Shown here piece by piece: positions 1-7,217 of a stretch of DNA of 23,680 bases (position 1 is its first letter; each line of letters opens with the position of its first letter). The notes under the pieces were generated by a model. The model searched no databases. It was not told where the DNA came from and was given only the letters and a program-made list of their open reading frames with translations. The position numbers were made by a program, and so were the translations under genes. This stretch comes from Bermanella sp041589295. GTDB taxonomy: Bacteria; Pseudomonadota; Gammaproteobacteria; Pseudomonadales; Oceanobacteraceae. The DNA lies in contig JBFHVZ010000027.1 of the NCBI GenBank assembly GCA_041589295.1, forward strand, positions 1 through 23,680. The letters run 5' to 3'.

Positions 1-1
1 C

Positions 2-1030
2 GGTACCGTGACTTTGGGTTCTACCCGCGATTCACAAATCGTTGAGTTCCTGCACGAAGTCACCAGAGACAACTTCTTGTTCCACTACAACTTCCCTCCG
101 TATTCTGTGGGTGAGTGTGGTCGTATGGGTGCACCAGGTCGTCGTGAAATCGGTCACGGCCGCCTGGCCCGTCGTGGTGTACAAGCCATGATGCCAAAAG
201 CAGAAGACTTCCCGTACACAGTACGTGTGGTTTCTGAAATCACCGAATCTAACGGTTCATCTTCTATGGCGTCAGTGTGTTCTGCCTCTTTGGCACTGAT
301 GGATGCCGGTGTACCGGTTAAAGCACCTGTTGCTGGTATCGCCATGGGTCTGGTTAAAGAAGGCGATCGCTTCTCTGTACTGACCGACATCTTGGGTGAC
401 GAAGACCACCTAGGCGACATGGACTTTAAAGTAGCCGGTTCTGAAAACGGTATTACTGCACTGCAAATGGACATCAAAATCCAAGGCATCACTGAACAGA
501 TTATGGAAATCGCACTGGAGCAAGCTCTGGATGCACGTATGACCATTCTGAAACAAATGAACGAAGTGATTGCAGCACCTCGTGCCGAAATGCCAGAAAA
601 CGCACCAACTTACCTAACCATCAAAATTCCTTCTGACAAAATTGCAGAAGCCATTGGTAAAGGCGGCGCGACCATTCGTGGTATCACCGAGCAAACCGGT
701 GCAGACGCTGACATCGGCGACGACGGCACCATTAAGATCTTCGCACTGACCAAAACTGCTGCAGAAAAAGCTAAAGCTATGTTCGAAGCCGTAACCGCAG
801 AAGCCGAAGTGGGTACCATTTACGAAGGTAAAGTACTGAAAATCGTAGACTTCGGTGCGTTCGTAAACATTCTGCCAGGCAAAGACGGTTTGGTTCACAT
901 TTCACAAATTTCTGAAGAGCGCGTTGAAAACGTGTCTGACTTCCTAGAAGAAGGTCAGGTTGTGAAAGTTAAAGTGCTAGACGTTGATAACAAAGGGCGG
1001 ATTAAACTGACCCTTAAAGACGTCGAATAA
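2..1030 (+). CDS. pnp: Polynucleotide phosphorylase, 3' part (5' end outside window)
   Basis: PNPase degrades RNA 3'-5' by phosphorolysis and is usually a trimer that can join the RNase E degradosome. The reading frame is open from base 2, so the gene begins upstream; the GTG at base 8 is internal. The fragment contains the second RNase PH-like core, recognisable by FLFHYNFPPYSVGE, RREIGHGRLA, the SEITESNGSSSMASVC stretch and GDEDHLGDMDFKVAGS. A KH domain with the GKGG loop follows near bases 620-780, and a C-terminal S1 domain (VDFGAFV...GLVHIS) near 806-1020. The protein stops soon after the S1 domain at KDVE, so it lacks the acidic tail that E. coli PNPase carries beyond this point. No frameshift is visible. 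Identification is by recalled family sequence and is very secure. Confidence 0.97.
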   Translation, partial: GTVTLGSTRDSQIVEFLHEVTRDNFLFHYNFPPYSVGECGRMGAPGRREIGHGRLARRGVQAMMPKAEDFPYTVRVVSEITESNGSSSMASVCSASLALMDAGVPVKAPVAGIAMGLVKEGDRFSVLTDILGDEDHLGDMDFKVAGSENGITALQMDIKIQGITEQIMEIALEQALDARMTILKQMNEVIAAPRAEMPENAPTYLTIKIPSDKIAEAIGKGGATIRGITEQTGADADIGDDGTIKIFALTKTAAEKAKAMFEAVTAEAEVGTIYEGKVLKIVDFGAFVNILPGKDGLVHISQISEERVENVSDFLEEGQVVKVKVLDVDNKGRIKLTLKDVE

Positions 1031-1035
1031 TTTTT

Positions 1036-1215
1036 GAAGCTAGCTACGTCGCTAGAACGGCGTTAAAAGTTTTATCAGAATGCTCATTTGGTGAACCAAA
1101 CTGCGCTTCTTCAAAAACTTTATGCCTTGTTCTAGCTTCCTCGCAAAACGCTTCAACGGCACTATGTTGAACGTTTTAGATTGTGGGAGCGTGCGATGCA
1201 CGCGTTTCACCACAA
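1036..1215 (+). other. Structured pnp-slyD spacer: consecutive inverted repeats
   Basis: Almost the whole spacer can fold. GCTAGAAC (1051-1058) pairs with GTTCTAGC (1129-1136), and the stem continues imperfectly to AAAGTTTT/AAAACTTT, enclosing a TTTGGT-GA-ACCAAA hairpin (1087-1100). An alternative register pairs GAAGCTAG (1036-1043) with CTAGCTTC (1132-1139), and a small competing hairpin uses CTAGC 1040-1044 with GCTAG 1051-1055. Next come AAAACG-C-TTCAAC (1145-1157) with GTTGAACGTTTT (1166-1177), and TTGTGG...GCGTGC-GAT-GCACGC...CCACAA (1181-1215). It may be a 3' UTR processing structure, a small RNA or a palindromic intergenic repeat; the sequence alone does not decide. Confidence 0.55.
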
Positions 1216-1218
1216 AAC

Positions 1219-1264
1219 AATCGGGCTAAGCCAAAACGCCACATCTAGGCTGGCCCGATTTTTT
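1219..1264 (+). terminator. Intrinsic terminator downstream of pnp
   Basis: AATCGGGC (1219-1226) pairs perfectly with GCCCGATT (1253-1260). An inner AGCC/GGCT helix (1229-1232 with 1248-1251) sits beyond a small internal loop. Six consecutive T (1259-1264) follow on the plus strand. It separates pnp from slyD. Confidence 0.8.
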
Positions 1265-1370
1265 ATCGAAAGAATTCTAATTGCTTCAAGTGTCTCTGTA
1301 GGAGACCGTACACAAACCATCCGCCACGCGGACAAGGCATGTGACTTGAGGGCGATAAAAGGAGACCATC

Positions 1371-1853
1371 ATGGTCATTGAAGACAAAAAAGTTGTATCC
1401 ATCCAATTCACGGTTAAAAACGCTGACACCGGCGACGTGATCGAATCATCAGAAGGTTCTGAGCCACTGGTATACCTGCATGGTTTTAACAACCTAGTGC
1501 CGGGTTTAGAAAACGCCTTAACCGGCAAAGCCGTCGGCGACAGCTACGACGTAACCGTATCTCCAGAAGAAGGTTACGGCGTGCGTGACGAGTCTTTGGT
1601 ACAAGACGTACCTAAAGCGGCGTTCCAAGGTATCGAAAAAGTAGAAGTAGGCATGGAATTCCAAGCCGACTCACCAAACGGCCCAGTGGTTGTAGAAGTG
1701 ACTAAAATCGAAGGCGATACCGTAACAGTAGACTCTAACCACCCATTGGCTGGCGTGACGTTAGGCTTCTCAGGTGTGATCGAAGAAATTCGTGAAGCAA
1801 CCGACAGCGAACTGGAACATGGTCATATTCATGGACCGGGCTGTAGCCATTAA
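1371..1853 (+). CDS. slyD: FKBP-type peptidyl-prolyl isomerase SlyD
   Basis: A cytoplasmic prolyl isomerase and chaperone that in characterised bacteria also supplies nickel to hydrogenase or urease. The 160-residue protein has the FKBP core (YLHGFNNLVPGLENAL, residues about 35-50), then the inserted IF chaperone domain typical of SlyD (about residues 72-125, including LVQDVPKAAF and SNHPLAG), then REATDSELEHGHIHGPGCSH. The metal-binding tail is very short, with four His and one Cys, compared with the long His/Cys/Asp tail of E. coli SlyD, so nickel storage is probably reduced. AAAGGAGA lies just upstream of the ATG at 1371 and fixes the start. It has its own terminators on both sides and appears monocistronic. 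Confidence 0.93.
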   Translation: MVIEDKKVVSIQFTVKNADTGDVIESSEGSEPLVYLHGFNNLVPGLENALTGKAVGDSYDVTVSPEEGYGVRDESLVQDVPKAAFQGIEKVEVGMEFQADSPNGPVVVEVTKIEGDTVTVDSNHPLAGVTLGFSGVIEEIREATDSELEHGHIHGPGCSH

Positions 1854-1913
1854 TTCTAACGGTTTATCTATTAGAAACCGGTTTAAGACGTTTTAGTCGA
1901 AAAACCCAACATT

Positions 1914-1946
1914 AAAAACGCCTTTCAAAAGAAAGGCGTTTTTTTT
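1914..1946 (+). terminator. Intrinsic terminator downstream of slyD
   Basis: AAAAACGCCTTTC (1914-1926), an AAAA loop, then GAAAGGCGTTTTT running into eight T. The U-tract lies on the plus strand. The A-run on the 5' side means it may also stop the convergent minus-strand gene that ends at 1968. A second, weaker hairpin (AACGGTTT with AAACCGGTT, 1858-1883) lies just upstream. Confidence 0.88.
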
Positions 1947-1967
1947 GAAACCAAAAAATCGAATATT

Positions 1968-3530
1968 TTACGGTAAGACTTTGAAATACTCACCTTTAAG
2001 CTGTTCAAATCGTTTAGAGAGAAAAGTAATGTATTGGCTACTGCCAATATCAACTTCAATTAATTTAAACCCGGTTGGCTCAAGTACTTCATTGGCTCGC
2101 TTAATGTGCATGAAGTAAATATCGTGCTTATGCACATTAGGTCCAAGAATGGGCGGTTCTATCTCGAATATATCTTCGGGGATTTTAATACCAAAAGCTG
2201 TTAACCGATCAATTAAGTAATCGATCATATTTCCATTCCAGCCATTAAGATCTAATGCCCAGCCAAGACTAATGGAAAGATTCAAAAAGGTGTGTTCTGG
2301 CTCCAGAGGTTTTGAATCATTTTTAAATGCCAATGCGCCAGAAAGAGGGGACTTAATAAACGCCTGACCGCCATCTTTACATAAGCTAATAAACTTGTGT
2401 GCAACTCGAGATTCGCTATCGGTTAAGACTATATCGAACAATGGGAGCAGAGGTGAGCTATTGCTATTTGAGTGATCAAAACCAGCGGCCCATTCAAATA
2501 CTTCATTCGGTATTGATTCTGAATGGCGTTCATCTACGAATTGACCAAATCCATATGCTTCGATTTCTAGATCTGTTTTATGCAGAACACGCTTGGCTTC
2601 TTCAAGGTAGTTCTTGTAATCGGAATGTTCGTCGACTACTCGTGCCCAGACTTTATCCAGCAAGTCACCCCATTTGGATTCTACTTCGCCCGGTAATTTA
2701 GCCAGCCCAGTTTGCATTAATTTGTGATCTACAGAAACAGGCGAAAGCCCTTTCCACTGGCGTAAGCGCTCTATCATCAATACTTCAATAGGGATATGCG
2801 CTAGCACTGGGCCAGCGAAATCATGTGGGTTTTTCTCAGTGGCAGCACGGGTATGATGCGTGTGACGATTGCACAGCTGCACTAGCAGCTCGTTTAAATA
2901 AGCCGTAGGGTCTTCATCTGCCCAATGATCTAAAACCTGGGTAAGAAAGGGTTCTGGGTTCAAGTAATGATCCCAATTGCGTTGCGGCAGACCAGCAAAG
3001 TCCGTAGCAAGCATGATCATAAAGATGTAGGTATTGTTTTTATAGCTAACAAATTCCCGACAATAATCGCGATCATTGGCGGCTAAAGTTATAGCGAGTA
3101 AATCATCAAAGTCTTGTCGGGTGGAATACAGGCTATTGAGACCCAGCCCTAGGCCAAAGATTTCAGGAGTGATTCGTTTAAAAGGCTTTCGTCTATCAGG
3201 CTTATTATTGCAGTAGGTGTGCCAAGTGTACGCAAGTTTTGAAGTTAGAAGCAGGGTTTTAGACGATAGCTTGAAATACGGGCAATCCAAATTGTAATTA
3301 CTCTCACATGCCTCGATAAAGCCATTTAGATTAAGGTCTGATATGACGAAGTCTAATTCAGTCTTCAACATTGTGATGCTGAGATCGCTCAGATCTAATA
3401 GGTAATCTCGCAATGTTTGGTGTGTTTGAGTAATCAGAGGAGGCCGCTTATTGGCGGCCTCTTTTGCTATCTTAATCTGTTGATTTAGAGATTTTGCGCG
3501 CCCATAAGGCGCGCTGTAATAATCGTTCAT
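1968..3530 (-). CDS. Hypothetical protein, 520 residues, unrecognised
   Basis: I do not recognise this protein. It is a long open frame with plausible amino-acid composition and no signal peptide or obvious transmembrane segment, so it is probably cytoplasmic. It is rich in Leu, Asp and His. A CNRHTHHT cluster in the middle could bind metal but matches no motif I can name. The start is the ATG at 3530; the nearest purine-rich stretch (GGGGAG) is too far upstream for a good ribosome site, so initiation is uncertain. It converges on slyD and lies 116 bases downstream of the adenine deaminase on the same strand. Its codons look more AT-rich than those of the flanking housekeeping genes, which may hint at acquisition by transfer. 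Confidence 0.75.
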   Translation of the reverse strand: MNDYYSAPYGRAKSLNQQIKIAKEAANKRPPLITQTHQTLRDYLLDLSDLSITMLKTELDFVISDLNLNGFIEACESNYNLDCPYFKLSSKTLLLTSKLAYTWHTYCNNKPDRRKPFKRITPEIFGLGLGLNSLYSTRQDFDDLLAITLAANDRDYCREFVSYKNNTYIFMIMLATDFAGLPQRNWDHYLNPEPFLTQVLDHWADEDPTAYLNELLVQLCNRHTHHTRAATEKNPHDFAGPVLAHIPIEVLMIERLRQWKGLSPVSVDHKLMQTGLAKLPGEVESKWGDLLDKVWARVVDEHSDYKNYLEEAKRVLHKTDLEIEAYGFGQFVDERHSESIPNEVFEWAAGFDHSNSNSSPLLPLFDIVLTDSESRVAHKFISLCKDGGQAFIKSPLSGALAFKNDSKPLEPEHTFLNLSISLGWALDLNGWNGNMIDYLIDRLTAFGIKIPEDIFEIEPPILGPNVHKHDIYFMHIKRANEVLEPTGFKLIEVDIGSSQYITFLSKRFEQLKGEYFKVLP

Positions 3531-3553
3531 TTAAGGCTAATCTCGTTCTCCCC

Positions 3554-3648
3554 AGCGATTATTAAATTCTACCCTAAGTTGAGAGACTATTGGATTTCCA
3601 CCTGAATCATAGGCAGGGGGGGAGGCTATTCTTTTTGCAATAATCGCT
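3554..3648. repeat. 10-bp inverted repeat bracketing the spacer
   Basis: AGCGATTATT (3554-3563) is matched perfectly by AATAATCGCT (3639-3648). The repeat encloses the whole spacer between the adenine deaminase stop and the hypothetical gene, and its right arm overlaps the deaminase stop codon. A run of seven G (3616-3622) lies inside. There is no U-tract, so it is not a normal terminator. Confidence 0.5.
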
Positions 3649-4606
3649 ACCTAAAACTTGCCTCCAAACTATTCTCCGCCAGTTTCTTCGCTTGCGCTTC
3701 GGTCATGCCCAGCGAGTCAACTAATGCCATAAAATTATCCATCATGTAGCCGCCAAAATAGGCTGGGTCGTCGGCGTTGACGGTGACGCACAATCCTTTG
3801 TCGAGCAGTTCTAAAATTGGGTGTTGTTTCATGTCGTCGTATACGCACAGTGCGGTGTTTGAAAGCGGACACACAGTCAGCGGGATACGTTCTTGTTTTA
3901 GGCGCTCGACAAGCGCATTGTCTTCTACGCAACGTACGCCGTGGTCGATCCGTGAAACTTTTAAAAGGTCCAGCGCTTCGTAAATGTAATCGGTTGGGCC
4001 TTCTTCTCCGGCATGGGCTACGCATTCCAAGCCCAGTTCGCGGGCAGCATTAAAAACACGTTCGAATTTAGAGGGTGGATGCCCCAGTTCGGATGAATCT
4101 AACCCCACGCCTTTGATTTTATCTAAATAGGGTTTGGCTTGCTCTAATGTTTGAAAGGCAGCTTCTTCGCTCAAATGTCGTAAGAAACACATAATAATAA
4201 AACTGGTAATGCCGTATTTTTGTTTTGCGTCGGCTAGCGCCCGTGAAATGCCGTTAATGACAACGCCAAAATCAATACCACGGTCGGTGTGAGTTTGTGG
4301 GTCGAAAAATACTTCGGTATGAACGACGTTGTCTTGTTTGCACTTTTCAATGTAGGCCCACGTCAGGTCGTAGAAATCTTGTTCGTTGATTAAGACCGAT
4401 GCGCCTGCGTAGTAAATATCTAAAAATGATTGCAGGTTGTGAAACTTGTAGGCAGCGCGTACTTCTTCGACCGTTTTAAACGGAATGTCGATGTTGTTGC
4501 GCTTGCTTAATTCGAACATGAGTTCGGGTTCCAGTGAGCCTTCGATGTGCAAATGCAGTTCGGCTTTAGGTAGGGCTTGAATGAATGCGCGGGAAGCAGG
4601 GGCCAT
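3647..4606 (-). CDS. Adenine deaminase, adenosine deaminase-like type 2
   Basis: A zinc hydrolase converting adenine to hypoxanthine in purine salvage. It closely resembles the Pseudomonas PA0148-type adenine deaminases and the fungal Aah1 group rather than true adenosine deaminases. Zinc and catalytic residues are all visible: HLH (H18, H20), HAGEEG (H198, E201), DHG (H222) and NADDPAYFGG (D279, D280). Other family marks are EVFFDPQTHTDRG, GLDSSELGHPPSKF and LTVCPLSNTALCVYDDM. I chose the Met at 4606 (319 residues) because a GAG lies about eight bases upstream; the ATG at 4621 adds only five residues and has a poorly placed purine stretch. The neighbouring periplasmic binding protein on the same strand supports a purine-uptake context. 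Confidence 0.88.
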   Translation of the reverse strand: MAPASRAFIQALPKAELHLHIEGSLEPELMFELSKRNNIDIPFKTVEEVRAAYKFHNLQSFLDIYYAGASVLINEQDFYDLTWAYIEKCKQDNVVHTEVFFDPQTHTDRGIDFGVVINGISRALADAKQKYGITSFIIMCFLRHLSEEAAFQTLEQAKPYLDKIKGVGLDSSELGHPPSKFERVFNAARELGLECVAHAGEEGPTDYIYEALDLLKVSRIDHGVRCVEDNALVERLKQERIPLTVCPLSNTALCVYDDMKQHPILELLDKGLCVTVNADDPAYFGGYMMDNFMALVDSLGMTEAQAKKLAENSLEASFR

Positions 4607-4654
4607 GTTGTTCTCTATCATCTTTAATTTTTAATTTGGTTCTATGCACAGTTT

Positions 4655-4681
4655 AGCCGAGTCGCGAAGACTCGGCTTTTT
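4655..4681 (+). terminator. Strong hairpin with plus-strand U-tract between two minus-strand genes
   Basis: AGCCGAGTC (4655-4663), a GCGAA loop, and GACTCGGCT (4669-4677), followed by TTTTT (4677-4681) on the plus strand only. Both flanking genes run on the minus strand, where the hairpin is followed by AAACTG and would not be a canonical terminator. It may stop antisense transcription or protect the mRNA between the two cistrons. Confidence 0.6.
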
Positions 4682-4713
4682 CAAAGAGGCTTTTTTTTAC
4701 AAGGTGTTCATAT

Positions 4714-4738
4714 AAAAGCACTATCTGAAAAGCACTAT
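4714..4738. repeat. Two direct copies of AAAAGCACTAT
   Basis: Perfect 11-base copies at 4714-4724 and 4728-4738, spaced by three bases. The second overlaps the stop codon of the solute-binding protein gene. Function unknown; a small local duplication is the simplest reading. Confidence 0.5.
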
Positions 4739-5859
4739 TTAGGAATACTGCCTTCGATGCCTTGCACATACCAATCCATGCCGGCCATGTCGCCGTGGGA
4801 AATCACTTCACCGGCTTTTACTTTTACATTGCCAGCTTGGTCGTAAATGGGTCCGGTAAATGGATGGAATGTGCCGGCTTTAATGTCGGCAATCATCTGT
4901 TTGGCTTTTGCTACCACAGGGGCCGGAATGGCTTTATTAAAGTCGGGGATGATGATCATGTCTTCGTCCATACCGCCCCAGTGATCGCGAGGTTTCCAAG
5001 TCCCATCCATGACGGCTTTGGTGGTGGCAATGTAATAGGCTGCCCAGTCGTCTACTACAGACAGCAAATGTGCATTCGGTGCAAAGTGTGACATATCCGA
5101 CGCTTGGCCAACGGCATATACGCCACGACGTTCAGCGGCTTGCAGTGCTGCCGGACTGTCTGTGTGTTGCAAGATTACGTCAACACCTTGGTCGATCAGT
5201 GAGCTGGCGGCATCGGCTTCTTTTGCTGGGTCGTACCACGTGCTCACCCAAACAATTTTTAATTCAATGCTTGGGTCGATGGTGTTCATGGCCAACTTTA
5301 CGGCGTTAATGTCGCGGATAACTTCTGGAATGGGGAATGAAGCAATGTAGCCAACCTTTTTGGTTTTGGTCATGTGCGCGGCAACGTATCCACTCACGTA
5401 GCGACCTTCATAAGTGCGGCCAATGTAGGTGGACATGTTTTTGGCTTGTTTATAGCCAGTGGCATGTTCAAACACGACGTTGGGGAATTTTTTAGCGACT
5501 TTCAGTGTTGGGTTCATAAAACCAAACGAGGTGGTAAAGATGAGGTCGTGCCCCGAGCGGGCCATTTGCGCAATGACCCGTTCGGCGTCTGCGCCTTCGG
5601 CTACGTTTTCTACATAGCTGGTTTTGACTTTATCGCCGAAGGTTTTTTCTACCGCCAAACGGCCTTGATCGTGTTGGTAGGTCCAGCCGTGATCGCCCAC
5701 AGGGCCCACATAAATAAGGCCAACTTTAAGAGGGTCGTTTGCGTGGGTCAGGCTTGTGGATAAAACCAAAGTGACCAGTAAAGTTGGTATGGCGAATAAT
5801 GTTTGTTTGGGACGCAATGTGAGTGTTGCAGTCAGTTGTTTAAGGAATGTCATCAGCAT
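4735..5859 (-). CDS. BMP/PnrA-family periplasmic substrate-binding protein (probable purine ligand)
   Basis: The ligand-binding subunit of an ABC importer, usually for nucleosides or related purines. Residues 1-40 form a signal peptide with a hydrophobic core at about 20-36 and a likely cleavage after THA; there is no lipobox Cys, so the mature protein should be soluble in the periplasm. Family features are VGLIYVGPVGDHGWTYQHDQGR near residue 46, then EGADAERVI, IFTTSFGFM, IGRTYEGRYVSGYVAA, WYDPAKE, and VDVILQHTDSPAALQAAE. AAGGA lies eight bases upstream of the ATG at 5859. No permease or ATPase gene is adjacent, so the rest of the importer must lie elsewhere. The adenine deaminase downstream on the same strand suggests adenine or a related base as ligand; this is inference from context. 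Confidence 0.87.
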   Translation of the reverse strand: MLMTFLKQLTATLTLRPKQTLFAIPTLLVTLVLSTSLTHANDPLKVGLIYVGPVGDHGWTYQHDQGRLAVEKTFGDKVKTSYVENVAEGADAERVIAQMARSGHDLIFTTSFGFMNPTLKVAKKFPNVVFEHATGYKQAKNMSTYIGRTYEGRYVSGYVAAHMTKTKKVGYIASFPIPEVIRDINAVKLAMNTIDPSIELKIVWVSTWYDPAKEADAASSLIDQGVDVILQHTDSPAALQAAERRGVYAVGQASDMSHFAPNAHLLSVVDDWAAYYIATTKAVMDGTWKPRDHWGGMDEDMIIIPDFNKAIPAPVVAKAKQMIADIKAGTFHPFTGPIYDQAGNVKVKAGEVISHGDMAGMDWYVQGIEGSIPK

Positions 5860-6138
5860 CTTGGTAGTCCTTGGGCCAAATTTGAATGATTAAAACGGTG
5901 CTGTATGTCAAAACGTGCTTGGCATAACGTGTGAGCGGTAAAGCAAGTTTTTGACCATCTGGACAGGTTGACCGTGAGGCCTGATTGTGCAGGCTTAAGC
6001 TAGGTAAGGGCGGAGCTAGGTTTTGCCTTTTGCTACCTTTCGACCCAAAAGGCTGCTTAGTTTTAGGGCGAGTTGCTTAGTCTAGGTGCTCATAATGGTG
6101 CTGATACTGAAACAAGCTTTTTCAGGAGTGCTTTGGCG
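5860..6138. other. Spacer between divergent genes, with hairpins and no gene
   Basis: No open frame was supported here. Visible structures are GCCTG...CAGGC, a direct repeat GCTAGGT around 5999-6021, and GCCTTTT...AAAAGGC around 6025-6053. On the minus strand a consensus -35 TTGACA (complement of 5906-5911) could serve the binding-protein gene, but no convincing -10 follows. I compared the region by eye with purine and guanidine riboswitch cores and saw no match. Confidence 0.45.
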
Positions 6139-6166
6139 TTGATTGTCTGACACGACTATGTACTAT
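6139..6166 (+). promoter_or_regulatory. Candidate sigma-70 promoter for the small outer-membrane barrel
   Basis: TTGATT (6139-6144), a 16-base spacer, and TACTAT (6161-6166), each matching four of six consensus bases. It would give a leader of roughly 105 bases before the ATG at 6279, containing a GGTAA...TTACC dyad. Confidence 0.4.
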
Positions 6167-6278
6167 GGTTTCGCTCCAGAGTGGACGAATGCTGTCACGG
6201 GTCCCGATATCTGGGTAAGAGCCCAAGCGTTACCTTAACCACGGGCGTTTGCGAACAATAACAATCATAGGTTCCATC

Positions 6279-6941
6279 ATGAAAAAGTTAGCTTTACCTC
6301 TCATCATGCTGTCCGGTTTTACCCAAGCGCAGGACATTAGTTTCAACGAAGTATCTATTTCTTACCTTAAAGGCGATCAAGACCCAGCCGCTCACCCAAC
6401 CGTGCCTGCAGGCGCAGGTAGCTTTGCCGCCGATGTTTCACCACGTCAGCAACAGCTTGAAGGCGGCGTTGTAAAACTAAAAGCCGAAGTGTCTGAGTTG
6501 TTTTATGTGGTGGCGGGTTACTCCGACAGCAAAATGGACTACAGCTATCAGGGCTATGAGTCTGAGTGGACATTCCAAGATGCTTCCTTAGGTTTTGGTG
6601 TACACACACCGCTGACCCAAGACGTACCTGACACAGCGGTGTTTATCGAAGCGCGCGTGAATCAACTAAGCTATGAATTTGAAGACAATACTGGGGTAAA
6701 AGCCGACGACGAAAAAACCGGTCAAACCCTAAGCCTTGGTTTGGTGATGGCGCCGTTCAGTCAGTTAGAAGTGCGTCCTGTGCTGTCTCGCCTAAGCGGT
6801 GTGGATGAAATGAGCAGCACAGAATTTGAGTTAGGCTTCCTAGTACGCCCAATTGAAAGCGTGGGTGTTACTCTGAATCTGGCCGAAAAAGTAGACCTAG
6901 ACCAGCGCCGCTATGAAGTGGGTGTGGTTTATAAGTTCTAA
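6279..6941 (+). CDS. Small outer-membrane beta-barrel protein
   Basis: A 220-residue protein with a signal peptide (MKKLALPLIMLSGFTQA, cleaved before QD) followed by alternating hydrophobic/polar strands and tight Gly/Asp/Asn turns. It ends in VGVVYKF, the terminal aromatic signature recognised by the BAM machinery. The size suits an eight-stranded barrel of the OmpA/OmpW/OmpX type, but I cannot assign it to one named family. The ATG at 6279 is preferred over an upstream in-frame TTG (6249) because it begins exactly at a normal signal peptide and is preceded by AGGT. It has its own promoter and terminator and is probably monocistronic. No specific function can be inferred. Confidence 0.8.
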   Translation: MKKLALPLIMLSGFTQAQDISFNEVSISYLKGDQDPAAHPTVPAGAGSFAADVSPRQQQLEGGVVKLKAEVSELFYVVAGYSDSKMDYSYQGYESEWTFQDASLGFGVHTPLTQDVPDTAVFIEARVNQLSYEFEDNTGVKADDEKTGQTLSLGLVMAPFSQLEVRPVLSRLSGVDEMSSTEFELGFLVRPIESVGVTLNLAEKVDLDQRRYEVGVVYKF

Positions 6942-7002
6942 TCTCCCCTAAATTGTTTCAATGCCCTTATCTCTCTAAGGAAATGGGCTGATGTAAGTCA
7001 AT

Positions 7003-7031
7003 AAAAGCCGACTAAATTAGTCGGCTTTTTT
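7003..7031 (+). terminator. Intrinsic terminator, bidirectional symmetry
   Basis: AAAAGCCGACTAA (7003-7015) and TTAGTCGGCTTTT (7017-7029) form a 13-bp perfect palindrome around one base, followed by further T to 7031. It insulates the barrel gene from the downstream Fur-controlled operon. Confidence 0.88.
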
Positions 7032-7165
7032 GTAACTTTTTTTCAGGTTACCCCGTCTATTAATGAGCTCTTGGCAGTAAGTAACTACTCGCTTTAGGCA
7101 GGGTTTGCACTTTGTCAGCTTTGGCCTAACTTGATGGAAATCAATTCATTGCGAGTCGTCACCAA

Positions 7166-7199
7166 GATAATGCGACTTATTCTCATTAACTGCTACAAT
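7166..7199 (+). promoter_or_regulatory. Candidate Fur box overlapping the promoter of the LbtU-cytochrome operon
   Basis: GATAATGCGACTTATTCTC (7166-7184) matches the 19-base Fur consensus (GATAATGATAATCATTATC) at 14 positions. The register starting at 7172 matches at 12 of 19, giving the overlapping hexamer array common at Fur sites. Possible -10 elements are GATAAT (7166-7171) within the site, or TGCTACAAT (7191-7199, extended -10) just after it; either places Fur over the core promoter. The predicted consequence is repression in iron-replete cells. Confidence 0.55.
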
Positions 7200-7217
7200 T
7201 CGCATCAGGGGATTCAC

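Noticed and set aside
154..898. Minus-strand open frames across pnp
   Set aside because: They are shadows of the strongly conserved pnp coding frame, with low-complexity Ser/Ala-rich translations and no ribosome sites.
6249..6278. TTG start of the small outer-membrane barrel
   Set aside because: The ATG at 6279 begins exactly at a standard signal peptide; the extension would put a polar stretch before it.
5860..6278. Purine or guanidine riboswitch
   Set aside because: Given the purine-related gene I looked for the conserved junction and loop sequences on both strands and found none.
7131..7217. Upstream ATG start of the LbtU-type porin
   Set aside because: It would place the Fur-like site and -10 candidates inside the coding region, and the ATG at 7218 has a clear AGGGG upstream.
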